Both the position numbers and the translations under genes were made by a program. Below the pieces are notes generated by a model. The model did not search any database and was not told where the DNA came from. It saw only the letters and a list, made by a program, of their open reading frames with translations. Of a DNA stretch of 64,000 bases, positions 1 through 13,183 are shown one piece after another. Within the stretch, counting starts at the first letter, position 1. Every line of letters begins with the position of its first letter. The DNA is taken from assembly GCA_005281725.1 (NCBI GenBank), contig SSBO01000012.1, positions 10,941,254 through 11,005,253 of the forward strand. The letters run 5' to 3'. This stretch comes from Wuchereria bancrofti. Lineage: Eukaryota; Nematoda; Chromadorea; Rhabditida; Onchocercidae.

Positions 1-1154
1 CGTTCAACTGATCCGTTATAAACTTAAATCGGTTCAAAGTAGAAGCTTAAGCTGCTTTTGCTGTGGCTGCCATTGCAACTAATTTAATTGCCAACGGTAG
101 AAAAGTGTAGGAGAAACCATTACACATATGCTTCAAAATTTTGGAACAAACACACAACTGTTATCAGTGCTTCCTCCTCTTTATACCTTGTAAATGTATG
201 AAGAATTTACTCTTATTCTCTTGCCTAAAATTTTGAACCGATAATAGTGAACACCAAATGGATTATTATCATAGCAAGAATTCATTGGAGAATTTTGCTG
301 AAATTGATGCTTTATCCTGTTACCATCATCATCAATGCCAATGCCATTGGCACAGTTCTAAATTACCTTTCAAAATGAAAAAAAAAAGATGGAAGATGAA
401 AAAGGAGATGACAATTTCCTGATTGGATAATATACTTCGTAATGTATTGGGGTCAAAGATTAATCTGATGCTATTAATTTGATAACCAGAAAGTCCTAAA
501 TGTTTTTTTGATGATTTAGCTGATTAATTACGATGATGAATTTGTTCATTACAGTGATAAAAAGACCATAATAGATGGCTAATGATATGAAATATTTACC
601 AGTGCATCACTTCGAATTGTTGCAGTAATATTATTACTCTGTTACTCGATGTTATTAATGATCATCTGATAATTTCAATTTTTTTTTAGAAAAGAAAAAG
701 AAGTATTTCAAAATTGGAAATGTAAGCTTTCAACCTAATTAATTTCCGCTAAGGCATTACATTAATTGCTAATAGCACCTGATAATATCAGATGTTAACA
801 TCACCGTAAAGAGCATAACAACATCGATAATAAGATAACCTTCCAGCAATCTTATAAAATTAAATAATTTATGTTAATATCATTAGTAACAATAAATTAT
901 CCTTTTTCAAACAGAAGGGAATTAAATGAGAAGGTATGCTAAAATATTATTGTATTTTATAATTTTTAACTGTAAAATGTAAAATTATTTAATGTACGAC
1001 TACTTGCTAAACAATTAATAGTTGGAATTTTAGATCTGAATTTGAAATGCTAAGTTGGAAATACATCCCTTTCATCCGCAAATAATTAACATTGATTCAG
1101 GACGAGAAATTGCTGTAAGCAAGAAAGATTTGCTAATATGACATACGTACATGC

Positions 1155-1194
1155 ATACACACACACACATACACATATATATATATATATATAC
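1155..1194. repeat. CA/TA microsatellite
   Basis: A run of CA dinucleotides passes directly into a run of TA dinucleotides. It lies in the presumed intronic or downstream part of the unrecognised minus-strand gene. Confidence 0.9.
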
Positions 1195-2817
1195 ATTCCA
1201 CAACAGCAACTGTTCCACAAATGAACATTCCTTAGCTTTACAATTTGAGCTTTCGAGAAATTTTTAAAACGGAATTCCTCATCGACAATCTACCATTCAT
1301 ATAATAAGTGCTACATATCCAAAAGTTTTCTAATAATTGTATTAGTAGAATGGTAATACAATAATGAACAAAATGATAGACAAAATCATAGATTTTCCTG
1401 AGACATTGAATTTAATAATTTAGTTTTTGATACGCAAAGATAACGATAATTATATTATTAGCACAATTACAATATCCACTAAAATTTATATTAACTAATG
1501 ACTGATGGCATACGTATACAGAATGAAATTTGGACGAATTATCAGGCGATAAAATCCAAAAATAGAAAACCTGATAATAGTATCACTTCTTGCTCTTTTA
1601 TTTGTTGCAAAATGTTGATGGCACCATTTCCCCATAGAATATTGCTTTCCTTCCAATATCTCCTTTTTTCTACTCATATAAAATTTGAGGACAAATAAAA
1701 ATAAAAAGGTTCCGTAAAATTGTTAATTTTTACAAATTGATATTCTCGTTACCCACCGTAATTAACAATTACATTGCTCGTTCACATGAGAAAGAAAAGA
1801 TGGTAGTCATTATTATCAATTATTATTTTAAATGTTTTTTATTCTCTCGTACACTATCGAACAATTCTATATTTAATTATACATTCTTGAATGAGGAAAG
1901 AACCTACCTAATAAACAATAATATATGCCTATAGAGCACAAGGTAGTCATTTGTTTTCAATAAACTCGAAATTTAAGATTTGAAAATTTAAATTGATTTT
2001 AAATTTTTTTTAATTTAAATTTTTGATTTAGATTCGAAATTTAAATTGAAGCTTATCTTACAATCATTAATGAGCGAGCATATCGTATCAAAATCAGAGC
2101 TAGCTATTCAGTTCACACATTTCTTCCATAATTTCCCGAAAAAAGAATGATAGACCGATTAAAATGATATAGATCATTTGGCTATCAATGATTCAATTTT
2201 ACAACAATACGTTATGGTATTTTCGAATTAATGCGTAGCAGTTGCAATTCTCATCATCGCTATCCTAACAAAAAGCATAGGTTACATCTTATTATAAGAG
2301 CACCAATCTTTTTTCTTTTCTTTTTTTTGAGTTAAAATAGATTTATGATATTTACCAGTCATAATTTCATAAAATAAATAAGTAAAAAGTTAAATATACA
2401 TTAAACACATATTTACTACTCCTGATTTTTAAGCATGAAAATGATGAAATTTCAAATCTTATATCTTTAAATTAAGCATAATGAAATAATCCACCAACAC
2501 TAGAAATATCAGGATGAAAAATAAGTAAAAAAAGACTTAAATAAGAGCAACGAAGAATAAGAGAAATGAAAAAGACATTAAACTCGTCCATTACTTTTTT
2601 TTCTCCTTTTCTTTTATTCAATGTAAAATTATCGAGGCAATATTAAATATGTCATTTAAACAATTTGTTAATTTTTTCTTCTAAAACAGTCACATTAGGG
2701 ATTCATTACAATTAATATCGATAATATTTAATATTATGTTTACTTTTTTTTACAACTGTTCAACTATAAAATGAAGAATTTCCGGAACAAATTGCAAAAA
2801 TTCAAATAAAAACTTAC

Positions 2818-5800
2818 CATTTTCTTAATTTCCTCCGTAGCACATAGCCAATTCATAATTTTCAATCGAGTTTCTAGATCAGGCCGACTTGATATCTCGT
2901 TTCGATCAATTGCCTTAAAAAATTTTTATATGTAAAATGGGTTGAAACAGATATAACGAATACATACGTGCATCATATATAAGTATGTAATCCAAAATTA
3001 TTAAAAAATTACTGTTTATACATTAATTACTCTTTTATTAGCAAAGCACATGTACAATCTGTCTTGTTGTAATTTTTGCTCTTTTAAGTCGTTTCAAGGA
3101 GAATATTTCTACGGACCGGAAGTCTTTTTTTTTTCTTAAACAGAAAATTCTTTCCGTAAAACACGAATAGAACAAATGAAACAGTATTTAATACATTCTA
3201 ATCCTACCAGAAATTGGCTGCATTTCAGTTTTATGACCTAATAATGACTGTATTAATAAAACTTTTGCTTCTCCTTTATGTGCTTTTCGTCCAATAACCA
3301 TTACACAGCAATTGTCACTGAATCGATGTTAATATCAATGATATTTTCTTTCATTTATCTGTTATCCGTTGATTAGTTCACTAAATTTCTGATAATTTTC
3401 CAGAGAAAAATTATCAGAAATTTAAGTATTATTGCATCCCTCAAAATTACTGTGTTTTAATCCAGTTCGAACAGCAAATTGTAAAGATGAGACAGTATTA
3501 AAAGTGGAAAAAAGCAAACTGTTTAATTGACATTACTTGATATCGGAGTAATGTTAATTTAAATGTGTGACGTTCAAAAACTGACAGTTCGGATAAATGC
3601 CTGTGCTCCAATGATGATACAATAAAATTCACAAAAATCAATTTTAGTAACTGTGATGAATCATGTCAATTATTTTTCAGCTAATTATATTTCTTTCTTT
3701 TTTTGCCCGCCGATTTGCTGTTTGTATATTAAGAATGTGTTGTGCATTCAGATATAAGCAGTATGTGTTTTTATGTTCATCTTATGCCACTATGTTGGCT
3801 GAAGTACAAATAGCAGCTGGTTTAAAAACTTAAATATAAAATGATTTGTTGCATATGTGTAATAATCTAGAAGTGAGTAATAGAATAATATCCGACTACG
3901 CATATATCATTGATAAATTCATCTTTAATTAATTCAACTAGCATAAAATCATAAATAAGGGTTCAAATGAAGACATAAAATTGTGGTGTCCGCTGGTAAG
4001 AAATAGTAGACTACAAATGAGTAATGCGGTTTAATGACCAGTCAACTGAACTTGCAAACTCAACATCAAAGTGCAAAACCCTCATGACATTTATTTCTCT
4101 CTCCGTGAAGAGTATAAATTTCTAATGAATTGTAAACAATGGTTCATCTTTTGAAGGACTCTCTCTCTCATTATTAAGATATATTAATACAAAAATCCCT
4201 CTAATTACGGAGAAACATTTTTATTTCCACTTTGAAAAATTGTAATTGAAATGGGATTCAGTAATGTTAGATGAAATAATGTAAACTGCATTAATCACTA
4301 TCAAAATAATCTGATCGTCCGTCACAATGTTCTGCCAATAATGACACTAGCTACATACTGAACACAGGCATGTATTAGCTTTTCAAGATAAACTCTTGCT
4401 AAACCAATAACTCATCTGTTTTGTCCGGTAGATGGTTGAGTATCAATTGTTCGAGACCGTATGATCTTTGGCGATACATTTTCAGCCTGTTTGAATTCGC
4501 TCAAACAGATGTCTCATGATGTTTTATAACTATGCGGTGATCCATTCAATCCAAGACAAAGTAATCATGTTTTAATTAAAAATGAGTAATGCACCTATGA
4601 TAGGAATTACTAGGAGTTACTAAATGTCCTTTCTTCCCTTCAGTGCATACAGTTATTTGTCATCATCAAAATAGATTTGCGTAAGCATTATAAAAATCAG
4701 CTATAATAAATTGTATTCATTTCAAACATCTGTTTTGAAATTGTAAAACAATTTAACCTTTTGAAGATTGGAGTTAAGCAGTCCTGATTGTTTATATCAA
4801 TGAAATAATAAAAAAAAAAACATAATCATTTTTTAACTTCTATATCTAATAAATGCGCATATAGACTTAGTTCTACCTGCAGAAGGGTATCAAAAATACT
4901 GATGTTAGTTGAGGTAGTAGATGAGGTAGGAGCATCTGAAGTAGGCATCCCATCACTGCTACTTGTACCCGAATCTCGATGATTTTCGTTTTCATAATCC
5001 ATCCAATTATTCACCGACGAATTCCAATTTAATGTCTGCAGAAATTAAATAGAAATTTATTGTATTATATTGCATTACTGATCGCAAATCAACTATAAAT
5101 TATTTTTTAACATGTTCGAAATTTCTTGCATATTTATAGATTAATAAAGAATAAATTTGCATGCATATTTATATATGTAAGGAAAAATAAAAACTTCCAG
5201 TGATTTCTTTCTGATTTTGATATCCAGTAAAGACATCACAAAAACTAAATTATCTTTACAAAAGTATCATTTTCATAAAATTCTAAAGAAGAGAAAAAAG
5301 AGAATATTTTAGTAGAGTCAAACTATTTCTTCTACAAGCGAATGAAAAAGTTATCATGCTTGCAGAACGTCAATGAACATTTTGTGAACAGAAATGAAAC
5401 AATTTGTACAAAAGGAAAGAAAAAAAGAAAGATAACTGTAATGTACCACAAACCTGTACATCACCTACTGCAACATTAGCTTTTTCTGAGGCGCTATTGT
5501 CATTACTATTCATTTGTTGTTTCGTTTCAAAAATCGTTTTAGCAATCTCGATGTCACTTTTCTGTTCAGCACCTGAAAATTTCTTTCATATCCAATAATG
5601 TGCATTTTCAACCGGAATATAAAAGTGAACTATTAAAATCACTTTAAAATTTGATTTGTAAGCAAGGAATTACAAGGACAGAATTACAAGTCATAGATAC
5701 GACTATGGAATGAGATTAAATCATATTTTAAATTACATAAAAATTCAATTAAAAAAGTATTTTTACTTTCTTTTATGAAAGTCAATAAATGATGCGAAAT

Positions 5801-8800
5801 AATGAAGGGAATAAATAGTGCAAATAATCATAGTCTATAAAGGCTAATTATACATATGCAAGGCTTGTTAAAGATAATTGCTACTCTTTAAATAAACAAA
5901 GAGATTAACCTGAGACAAACCAATAAAACTATGAAGTGAAGCTTTACATCGATTAAAATTTAGTTTTAATCTTATAAAAATCTACCTCAAGAACCGAAGC
6001 TGATGTGAATAAAAAAAAGGTATAGAATGCTTATGTCTGTCTTTGGCTATTGACCTGACCAGAAACTTAGGGACAAGATTTCATGACTTGGCACAACTCC
6101 TGTTTTCTAATTCTACCTTAGCTCTCCCGGCACTTCCTCCCACATCTCCTAAATTTCATCCAGTTATGGTCCATTACCATCGTGGATTCGGGTTCAAAAT
6201 TAGGGATGGATCGTCAAATGCGCTGCTTCACAAATGTATCATTTTTCAGCGCTCAAACGTACTTGTTTAAATTTAATTACGGTTTATTTTATTTTATAGT
6301 AGAGAGAGCTAACCGTCTACATCATTCTGTAGTGTTTATAAAAGTTGAAAAAAAATAAAAACTGCTTTTGAACATTTCAGAAAGAAAATTCAGAGAAAAA
6401 ACTTGCTATTTTTGCTAAAAACAGCGTAACAAGAGAAGGAATATAAAATGGTAAGCTTATTTTCCTCGTTCTTGATCTCAAATATATTTTAGCTGACAGA
6501 TATGCACCTTTCTGAATAACTAATTAGTCGTTTGACAAGGTTGGACAAAAATGAGTATTACAGACAGAACTTAAAGATGACAGTTACGTCACTCATTTTT
6601 ACTACAAACTGTAAATCTTTACGGAAAAGGATTTTTTGAACGGCTTATTTTTGAATTTAGTTACAAGCAATGATGTTTTGTGACATTTATTGAGCCAAGT
6701 TCACATAGCACTTTTCCATGTTTATAATTAGAATTGAGTTAAATCCAACAATTGAGTTCAAAGTTTTCAGAAAAAAATACAATGGAACATTAAACATTGA
6801 TTTTTGACATCTCAAAACCCAATAAAATAATAAAATTTATCAAAATTACTTGGATGATTTTATTCTCAGCTGTTGAAACGAACTGCTAAGTATCCAAGCT
6901 TATGGTGATATCTGTCAAACTTTCTCTTAAACTTACCAACAGTCTAACCAATATGAACTAATAATGCCATTATAACTTTTACAAAGCTTTCTTTTAGAAC
7001 ATCTGTCTCCTGTTGTACTTTAGTACTGCCAACTGCTTCTGGTACTAAAGTTGTGATGAAATAAATAATGATTTCTCAGGAGGATTTTAACCTATTTGAT
7101 CAGCAAAAAAAATTTATTGAGATAATGATGATGCAATATGGCACAGCTTTCACAATCGGTTAAAATTTGGACATCCAGGCAATAAATTTAAGACAGCGAA
7201 CAGTTAGTCGGGAAAAACCCAGTCTTTTTTTAGCGAATGATGCTAAGCTTTTTTCCTAAATAAGGAAAAAAAAAGTGGAAAAGATGAATAAAAATTAATT
7301 TTAGAAGTGACTTGGAAATAGTGAATTATTTATTAAGGAAATAATGGAATTTTCGGAGAGATTATAATAAATTATAAAAGAAAAAAAACATTAACTTAAA
7401 CTGGCAACAAATGAAACATCATATAAATTTAAACTGTATATTATCAGTAAGTATAATTTATCATTCACAACTCTATGAGGTAATCAATTCGAGGAAAGAA
7501 AGAGAGAGAGAAAGAGAATTGAAGCCATCTGATGAGAAGGATGAGGGAGAATGTTCGAAACCTAAATATTTGAATCTGAAACTTTGTTCAACGATGAACG
7601 ATAATACCACTAAGGCAAAATGTCAGTGATATACCATCTTATCCCATTTCAACCATTAATCTGACTTGTTTAGTGAAGCTGCAAAAATTTTCTAAAAATG
7701 CAAAAATCCCAAAATGTTTATGAAATGTGGTCTGAGAGCGGTAGCAATTGTATGTTTGAAAAGATCGAATTGTTAAAAGGTAAACGTCGATACTAGTGAA
7801 TGGAACCACATACACACATATATCTACCCCCACAGAGAAATACGTACAACAACGAAATAATGGACCGACCAATTGTGGAGAGAAAGGAATCGATAAGTTG
7901 TCAAATGCCTTCCAAAGAAAAGAAAAAAAAAACGTTGGAAGTTGAATGAACGTTTTATCCTTGAATGCGTGAATCACCGATATCAACGTGACCGTATCTC
8001 TTTTGATGTGAATGAATCAATTATTCAATCAATGAATCAACTTTCTTTCATTTTTTTTAATACTGCAAACGCAATTGTCTCTGAAGATGTTTAATTTTAT
8101 ACCAAAATATCCAATTTGGTCATACTTGAAATATTCCGGAAAATGTCAAAATCGATCTGATAAATTATGAATTTTAAAAGTTCCTCGATTCTTTTCTCGG
8201 TGAAAAAAATATACATTTGAATGTTGCTTGTTTGCATACAAATTTGGTGAATATGTTCAAAAGTAATGAAGCATACAGTGGAAATTAAACAAGCATCAAA
8301 TTAAAAGAAAAAATCTAAAACGAAACGAATGGCAAATGGAAAAGTTTTAATTGAACAATCAGCTTATAATCTTTTCAATACGACACGGCGCAGAATTGTG
8401 TGATATCAATTCAGAATAACATTTATTCAATTCTCCTGATCAGACTTATAGTTAAAAGATGATAAACCTATTATTCAAGTAGCAATAATGACAAATGAAA
8501 ATGAAATATTAGTATTTTTTGATGAAAGATGCGGACAGGCAGATATGGTTAAGTAAAATGAATTAAGTGATATTAATTAACAAGTTACACGAATTAAATT
8601 AATTAAAATCAAATTGACATTGTTTCGAGAAGAGAGATAAAAGAAGGTGGAAGAAAATATAACAGTATGTTGTATAGTTGCTGAAGTACATCAATCAACA
8701 ACTCTCTCTGGTATTTCAAAAAAGAAAAGGTTTATAAGATGCTAAAAGATGATAAAGATCTATTATTCAAGTAGCAATAATGACAAATGAAGATGGGATA

Positions 8801-9504
8801 TTAGGATTTTTTGGAGAGGAAAAATTTTCTCATTCTTTCTTTTTTCTTAGGAAAACTATTAAGAAGAAATTGAATTATTTAAAGACGGAAGAAAAAAAAA
8901 AGATATAAACGTAGATAAAAAAGAACATTCATGAAAGCAAATCATCTGTTTCGATGATGAGACAACTACATATCGCTAACATGTATAATCGGCTTCACCA
9001 AAAATTCTAGCCGACAACAAATCTCAATTCGTCTATCAGTCATGGCTTTAGCCAACTATAATTGATAATCTAATTTCTTCACGTATGTTGCGTAGAATGC
9101 TCGAGACTTTTACACATCTCAATAGTACTTATTTCTTATCATATAAATAGGATACATGATTGTGGTAATGAAAAATTATGGCTGAAGTATCAAATTTTGA
9201 AATTTATTTTTGAATGAAAAAAGCTTACTAGCTGGTTGAGCAAATCAGTTCATATACCTTCATTTTTTGCTTAGAAGATTTAAAGACAAATTGCATTTAT
9301 GACAAGTATATTTACATCGGAATGTCACAAATGGATGCTGCATTATAAATTAATAGCAAATTTTTATTAGAATTAGATTTTATAGTTTGAAAATCTAATT
9401 AAAATTACAGATAATGAAATTTATTTACCACCAACGATAAAATTGAGCTCTTCAAGCGCTAAATTGAGCATTCGATTAGCTTCCTCCAAGCCAGCTTTAT
9501 TCAT
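2818..9504 (-). CDS. Unrecognised gene, 5' four exons (partial)
   Basis: Four exons join in phase on the minus strand: 9504-9429, 5572-5454, 5035-4877 and 2913-2818, giving 150 residues from an ATG at 9504. The first exon reads MNKAGLEEANRMLNLALEEL, an amphipathic, helix-like start. Exon 2 is charged (AEQKSDIEIAKTIFETKQQ). Exon 3 is rich in Ser and Thr and looks disordered (GTSSSDGMPTSDAPTSSTTS). Exon 4 is again helical (LETRLKIMNWLCATEEIKKM) and ends on a GTAAG donor, so the gene continues towards position 1. All acceptors and donors are standard and all four junctions keep frame, which is why I believe in the gene. There is no signal peptide or membrane segment, so the product is probably cytosolic or nuclear. 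I do not recognise the family. The remaining exons should lie below 2818; a stretch at 1677-1570 (minus) ending in a CAG|GTTTTC donor is one weak candidate. Confidence 0.6.
3383..3423. repeat. Perfect 17-bp inverted repeat (hairpin)
   Basis: AAATTTCTGATAATTTT at 3383-3399 is followed after a 7-base loop by its exact reverse complement at 3407-3423. It lies in the 4877-2913 intron of the minus-strand gene. Confidence 0.9.
6040..6265. other. GC-richer island inside an AT-rich intron
   Basis: About 225 bases within the large first intron of the minus-strand gene are visibly richer in G and C than their surroundings, and are open on the plus strand for 75 codons (6043-6270). The translation (for example LALPALPPTSPKFHP) matches no family I know and has no clear flanking splice sites in that frame. 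It may be an old repeat, a relic exon or a conserved non-coding element. Confidence 0.3.
8453..8812. repeat. Pair of imperfect direct repeats
   Basis: A unit of roughly 70 bases beginning TAAAAGATGATAAA occurs at about 8453-8520 and again at about 8743-8812. The core TATTATTCAAGTAGCAATAA is identical in both. The copies are about 290 bases apart in the first intron of the minus-strand gene. Confidence 0.85.
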
Positions 9505-12500
9505 TATCACTCGTTTGTTCGAAAGAAAAAAAGAATTTCACGCTGTAAAATGAACCAACAATTAATTTTTATTACACACACACAAAAAAAAAAAGAAAAA
9601 AAAACATCAAAAAGTTTCAATTGAATGCATTTAATTAAACTGTTTCCTTTTAATATTGTGGTCAGTGAATTTTAGTGTTAGTTTTCTGTACCAAACTGTT
9701 TGATCAAAGTGTTTCAACTAAACAAGATGCATTTTAAAAGCAAAATTTAGAGTGCATCGGTAGGAACAAGTGATAACGAACATACTGAAAAGAAGCAAAA
9801 CACAATTTTAAAAAATAGCAAAACAAAACAAAAAAAAATCCATGATTCAAAAACAAGAAAAAAGAACTTTTAAATCAATCAATGAATAAATAAAAACGTT
9901 AAAGTTTTACAGTCACTTTATTTTCTTTTCTTTTCTTTTTTTGAAAACAAACAAAAAATTTCATCGCTCTATAATCAAAGTGTACACAGCCTATATTATG
10001 TAAGATATATGCAAAAAAGAAGCAAAAAAAAAAATTGAACACACATCATGCTAACAACGACATTATTGAATAAACATTATACCAAATAACTACGATATTT
10101 CAAATTTCTTTATAAGTAACATCTGGAAAGCATATGCAATTACTTTTCGCTCTCTCTCTTAAATGAATGAAATATAAACATAAATAATAGGTATAAATCG
10201 TAATAGTTACACAGTTACACTTATATAACCTAACATATTACCGATTATCGATGATCGGAAGATCCCAATGCTTAAAAAAAAATTCGAATTCTAATACTAT
10301 TGAAGAATTAACGGCAATGAATTTTTGTTTGTTGGGAATGTGCCACAGCGATCATTAGTGATTTTTCACTTGAGCATAAATTTATATATATATATGCATA
10401 TTTCTACGTAACACTTATAATGCATAATAAAATATTTAAAAAAAAAGATTCTATGACTGAAAAGAAGAAAAGAGAGGGAAAAAAAAGAAAAATAGTGAAA
10501 TATATTAGCAACTAATGAAACTTGAAAGATGGTGATATTTCATCTAGTTATGATATGTCATATTTTGATAGAAATGAATAAATCAGTGTTTAATGGTGAT
10601 TTTTTTTGCAAATTGATTTGAAATTAACAATGATGCATGTATAGTATGTACGGTAGCATTTTGGAAATGTTTTGTTAAACTATCATTTTGTTAGGTCCTT
10701 TATTAATTCGAATTATATAATTTTTGTTGGTTAATATGTTGGCAATATTATTATAATTTGCTTTTAAAATTGTCCAAATAAAATCCACGACCAACGTCTT
10801 TAATAAATGATTTTCCCAATGTCCAAAATAACCCTAGTTTATTAAAAAAAAAAAACTTATTTAAAAAAAAATGAAGCTCTAACTGACTTCTCTAACCAAT
10901 ATTTGGTCCTCCCACTTCAATATTATCTAAACTGATATACCTTTTCCTTATCATAATGTTTTGGCCAAGTTGGTTACTTTATGTGGAACATGAAAAACGA
11001 GAAATGAATGACGATGACAAATATGGAATTTTCCAAAAGTATGGAGAACGAATGAAGAATGTTCCCAGCATATGTGATCGTCCTCCTCTTCTTGATACGG
11101 CACTTTTTTTTATTTTTTGTTGAAAGTCAAATAATTCGCTGAATGAATGTGTGGACTATTATCGCTAAAATATGCTTTGCTTTTTTTTGTTTTCAAAAAA
11201 AAAAAAAGAGATGTGAATTTCTGATAAATGAAAAAAACAGCTGGTATGTGGTGTTATGCTTTTCATAAATGGTAAAAATTTTTGAAAATTTTTGCTAAAA
11301 ATAAAATCGGAAAAAGTAACTAACTGGATGAGACCAACAGAAATACGTGAAAGTGATAGTAATAGTAACAATCCGCTGCACTAGCCGAACGAAATGCGGG
11401 TAAATGAATGTTGGCAGGATAGACGGAGTGGAGGGAGAGATAGGTAGGTTAAGAGGGAAAGAAGAGGGAAGGGCAGCAGGTAAGTGAGAAAGGAGACAAG
11501 GAAGAGGAGGCAAGGACATTCAATGTAACATGTGTATACGGTTGAAGACAGCTCAACAGTAATGACAAGTGGTAATGTGACATCCATCGGTAAGGAAAAC
11601 GTGACAGGAGGATAGAGGATAGCTCGCGTCACCAAAAAGCAAAAGGAGGATGGGTATGAGCGTCTCGACCTTTTGTCGCTTGTCTTATGTAGCAGTAATT
11701 ACGGTCCAACTTCTGTATCTTTTATACTTCCACTAGCGTTCGGTTAAATTTTGACCTCAACTAGACTAGTTACATGCTAAATCCCATATGGATGGATATA
11801 ACGTCTGCCGTTACCTGAGCAATAACAACTAGAATAAATTTTAATGAGAATTTCAAGAAATCATTTAAAAAAATGACTGTCTTAGTCATTTTTTTTTTCA
11901 AAAGTTATTTGGAGTTATTTTGAGTGGTGACGTATGGAATTCAAGTGATGGGAAAGCACGACAGCTACTTGTAATTAATGAAAACAACACTGATTTTAAT
12001 TTAGCAATTGAGTCGTTTAAGTTTCCCCTTTTTATTTTATTGTTGAAGTTAGAAGAAAAAAAAAACATCATGGAGATAGAGATAGATTAGGTGATAGTAG
12101 TAGTGTCGGACATTTCAAGATTTTCTTCTTGTTTATCAGCTTTGTTTATGAATCACTCACTTTCTCTGTTTTGAATTCGATTTAATCGATTTAAAGTTTT
12201 GTGTGCGTTTCTTATGCTCCTGCAGGTAACAAATGTTGAAATACTTGGTACATTAATTGGAATTCATCGATTAAAATTAAATTTAAATAACTGACAAATT
12301 TAGTGGAACTAAAAAAGTGATGAAATCGGTTGCAACGAATTATTAAATAGAAAGTTGCAATGTGCAAAAGGTGAAGAATGACCGCACTAAAAATTAAATA
12401 AATCTTTTGTTTACAATGTTTCATTCCAAGGACATTTCCCTAAATGAAGAGTGTCTGCGAGACAGAAAAAGGAAGAAGGAAAAGAGGAGGGAGAGAGGAA

Positions 12501-13183
12501 GGAAAAAAGGACAGAGAGGGTAGGCGAGGAAAGCTAGTGTCCGATTTGTCGAACGTTTCAAGAGGAAATTTTGGGGGTTTCTCAAGCTTGGGATTTGGAG
12601 TTGTTCGGGATTTAGAAGAAATCAGAGTTTGAAAAATAAAGGGATTAAATGAAAAGAATAACGTTCAAATAATGAACAATAAACATTTAAGATGCCCAAC
12701 ATTGGGATAACTTGTCATCAGAGGTTGAAATGAAATGACTTAGTTCCAGATGACAAAACTAGATTCAGATTTCAATAATTATTAAGAAGTTATTTGAAAT
12801 TTTTGAAATCTAAAGCGAATTTGACACCGGGTTCCGGAATTGCTTTTGTTTGAAGAAGGTGGCACAAGCACTTAGGGGTTTTTTACCGTGTTTATGCATT
12901 ACTGGTAGGTGTGGCGGTGGAGTTTTTTCAAACTTTTCAGGTTTTCTTAACTGAAACAATTTCGATTTACATATTGAGTTTCTCCAAAGTATTAGAAGTT
13001 AATGAAATGGCATATCACAATTTTTCCACTTTACTCCAATAAAACATACATCGTCGTCTTTCAGTATTTTGGTTTTCGAGGGAGAGAGAAAAAAAAGCAC
13101 GTTTTAAGAATAGTAAGTGAAAGTATCAGTAAGCTGTGAAAATTATGTGAAGATCATTTGTTGGAAATTAATAGTCTGAAAAT
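9505..13183. other. Intergenic region between divergent genes
   Basis: This stretch separates the start of the minus-strand gene (9504) from the start of the carrier gene (13184), so it should hold both promoters. It is AT-rich with many A runs, a short TA run near 10384-10396, and two purine-rich blocks on the plus strand at about 11398-11520 and 12465-12530 (GGGAGAGATAGG, GAGGGAGAGAGGAAGG) that resemble GAGA-type promoter sequence. I see no coding exon with supporting splice sites. Confidence 0.5.
13061..13065 (+). other. Candidate trans-splice acceptor before the carrier gene
   Basis: CGTCGTCTTTCAG ends at 13064, about 120 bases before the carrier ATG, with no in-window upstream exon evident. 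It could accept a spliced leader or end a 5' UTR intron. Inferred from sequence shape only. Confidence 0.35.

Noticed and set aside
1..120. Possible terminal exon at the left edge on the minus strand ending AATAKAA and stop
   Set aside because: The short Ala-rich frame has no acceptable acceptor in phase with the known exons, so it cannot be tied to the minus-strand gene.
7639..7986. 115-codon open frame on the minus strand
   Set aside because: Longest of the unexplained frames, but low-complexity composition, no splice context in that frame and no recognisable domain. It lies in an intron of the minus-strand gene.
11381..11635. 84-codon open frame on the minus strand, Pro/Leu/Ser-rich
   Set aside because: It is the complement of a purine-rich promoter-like block; the composition follows from the tract and not from a protein.
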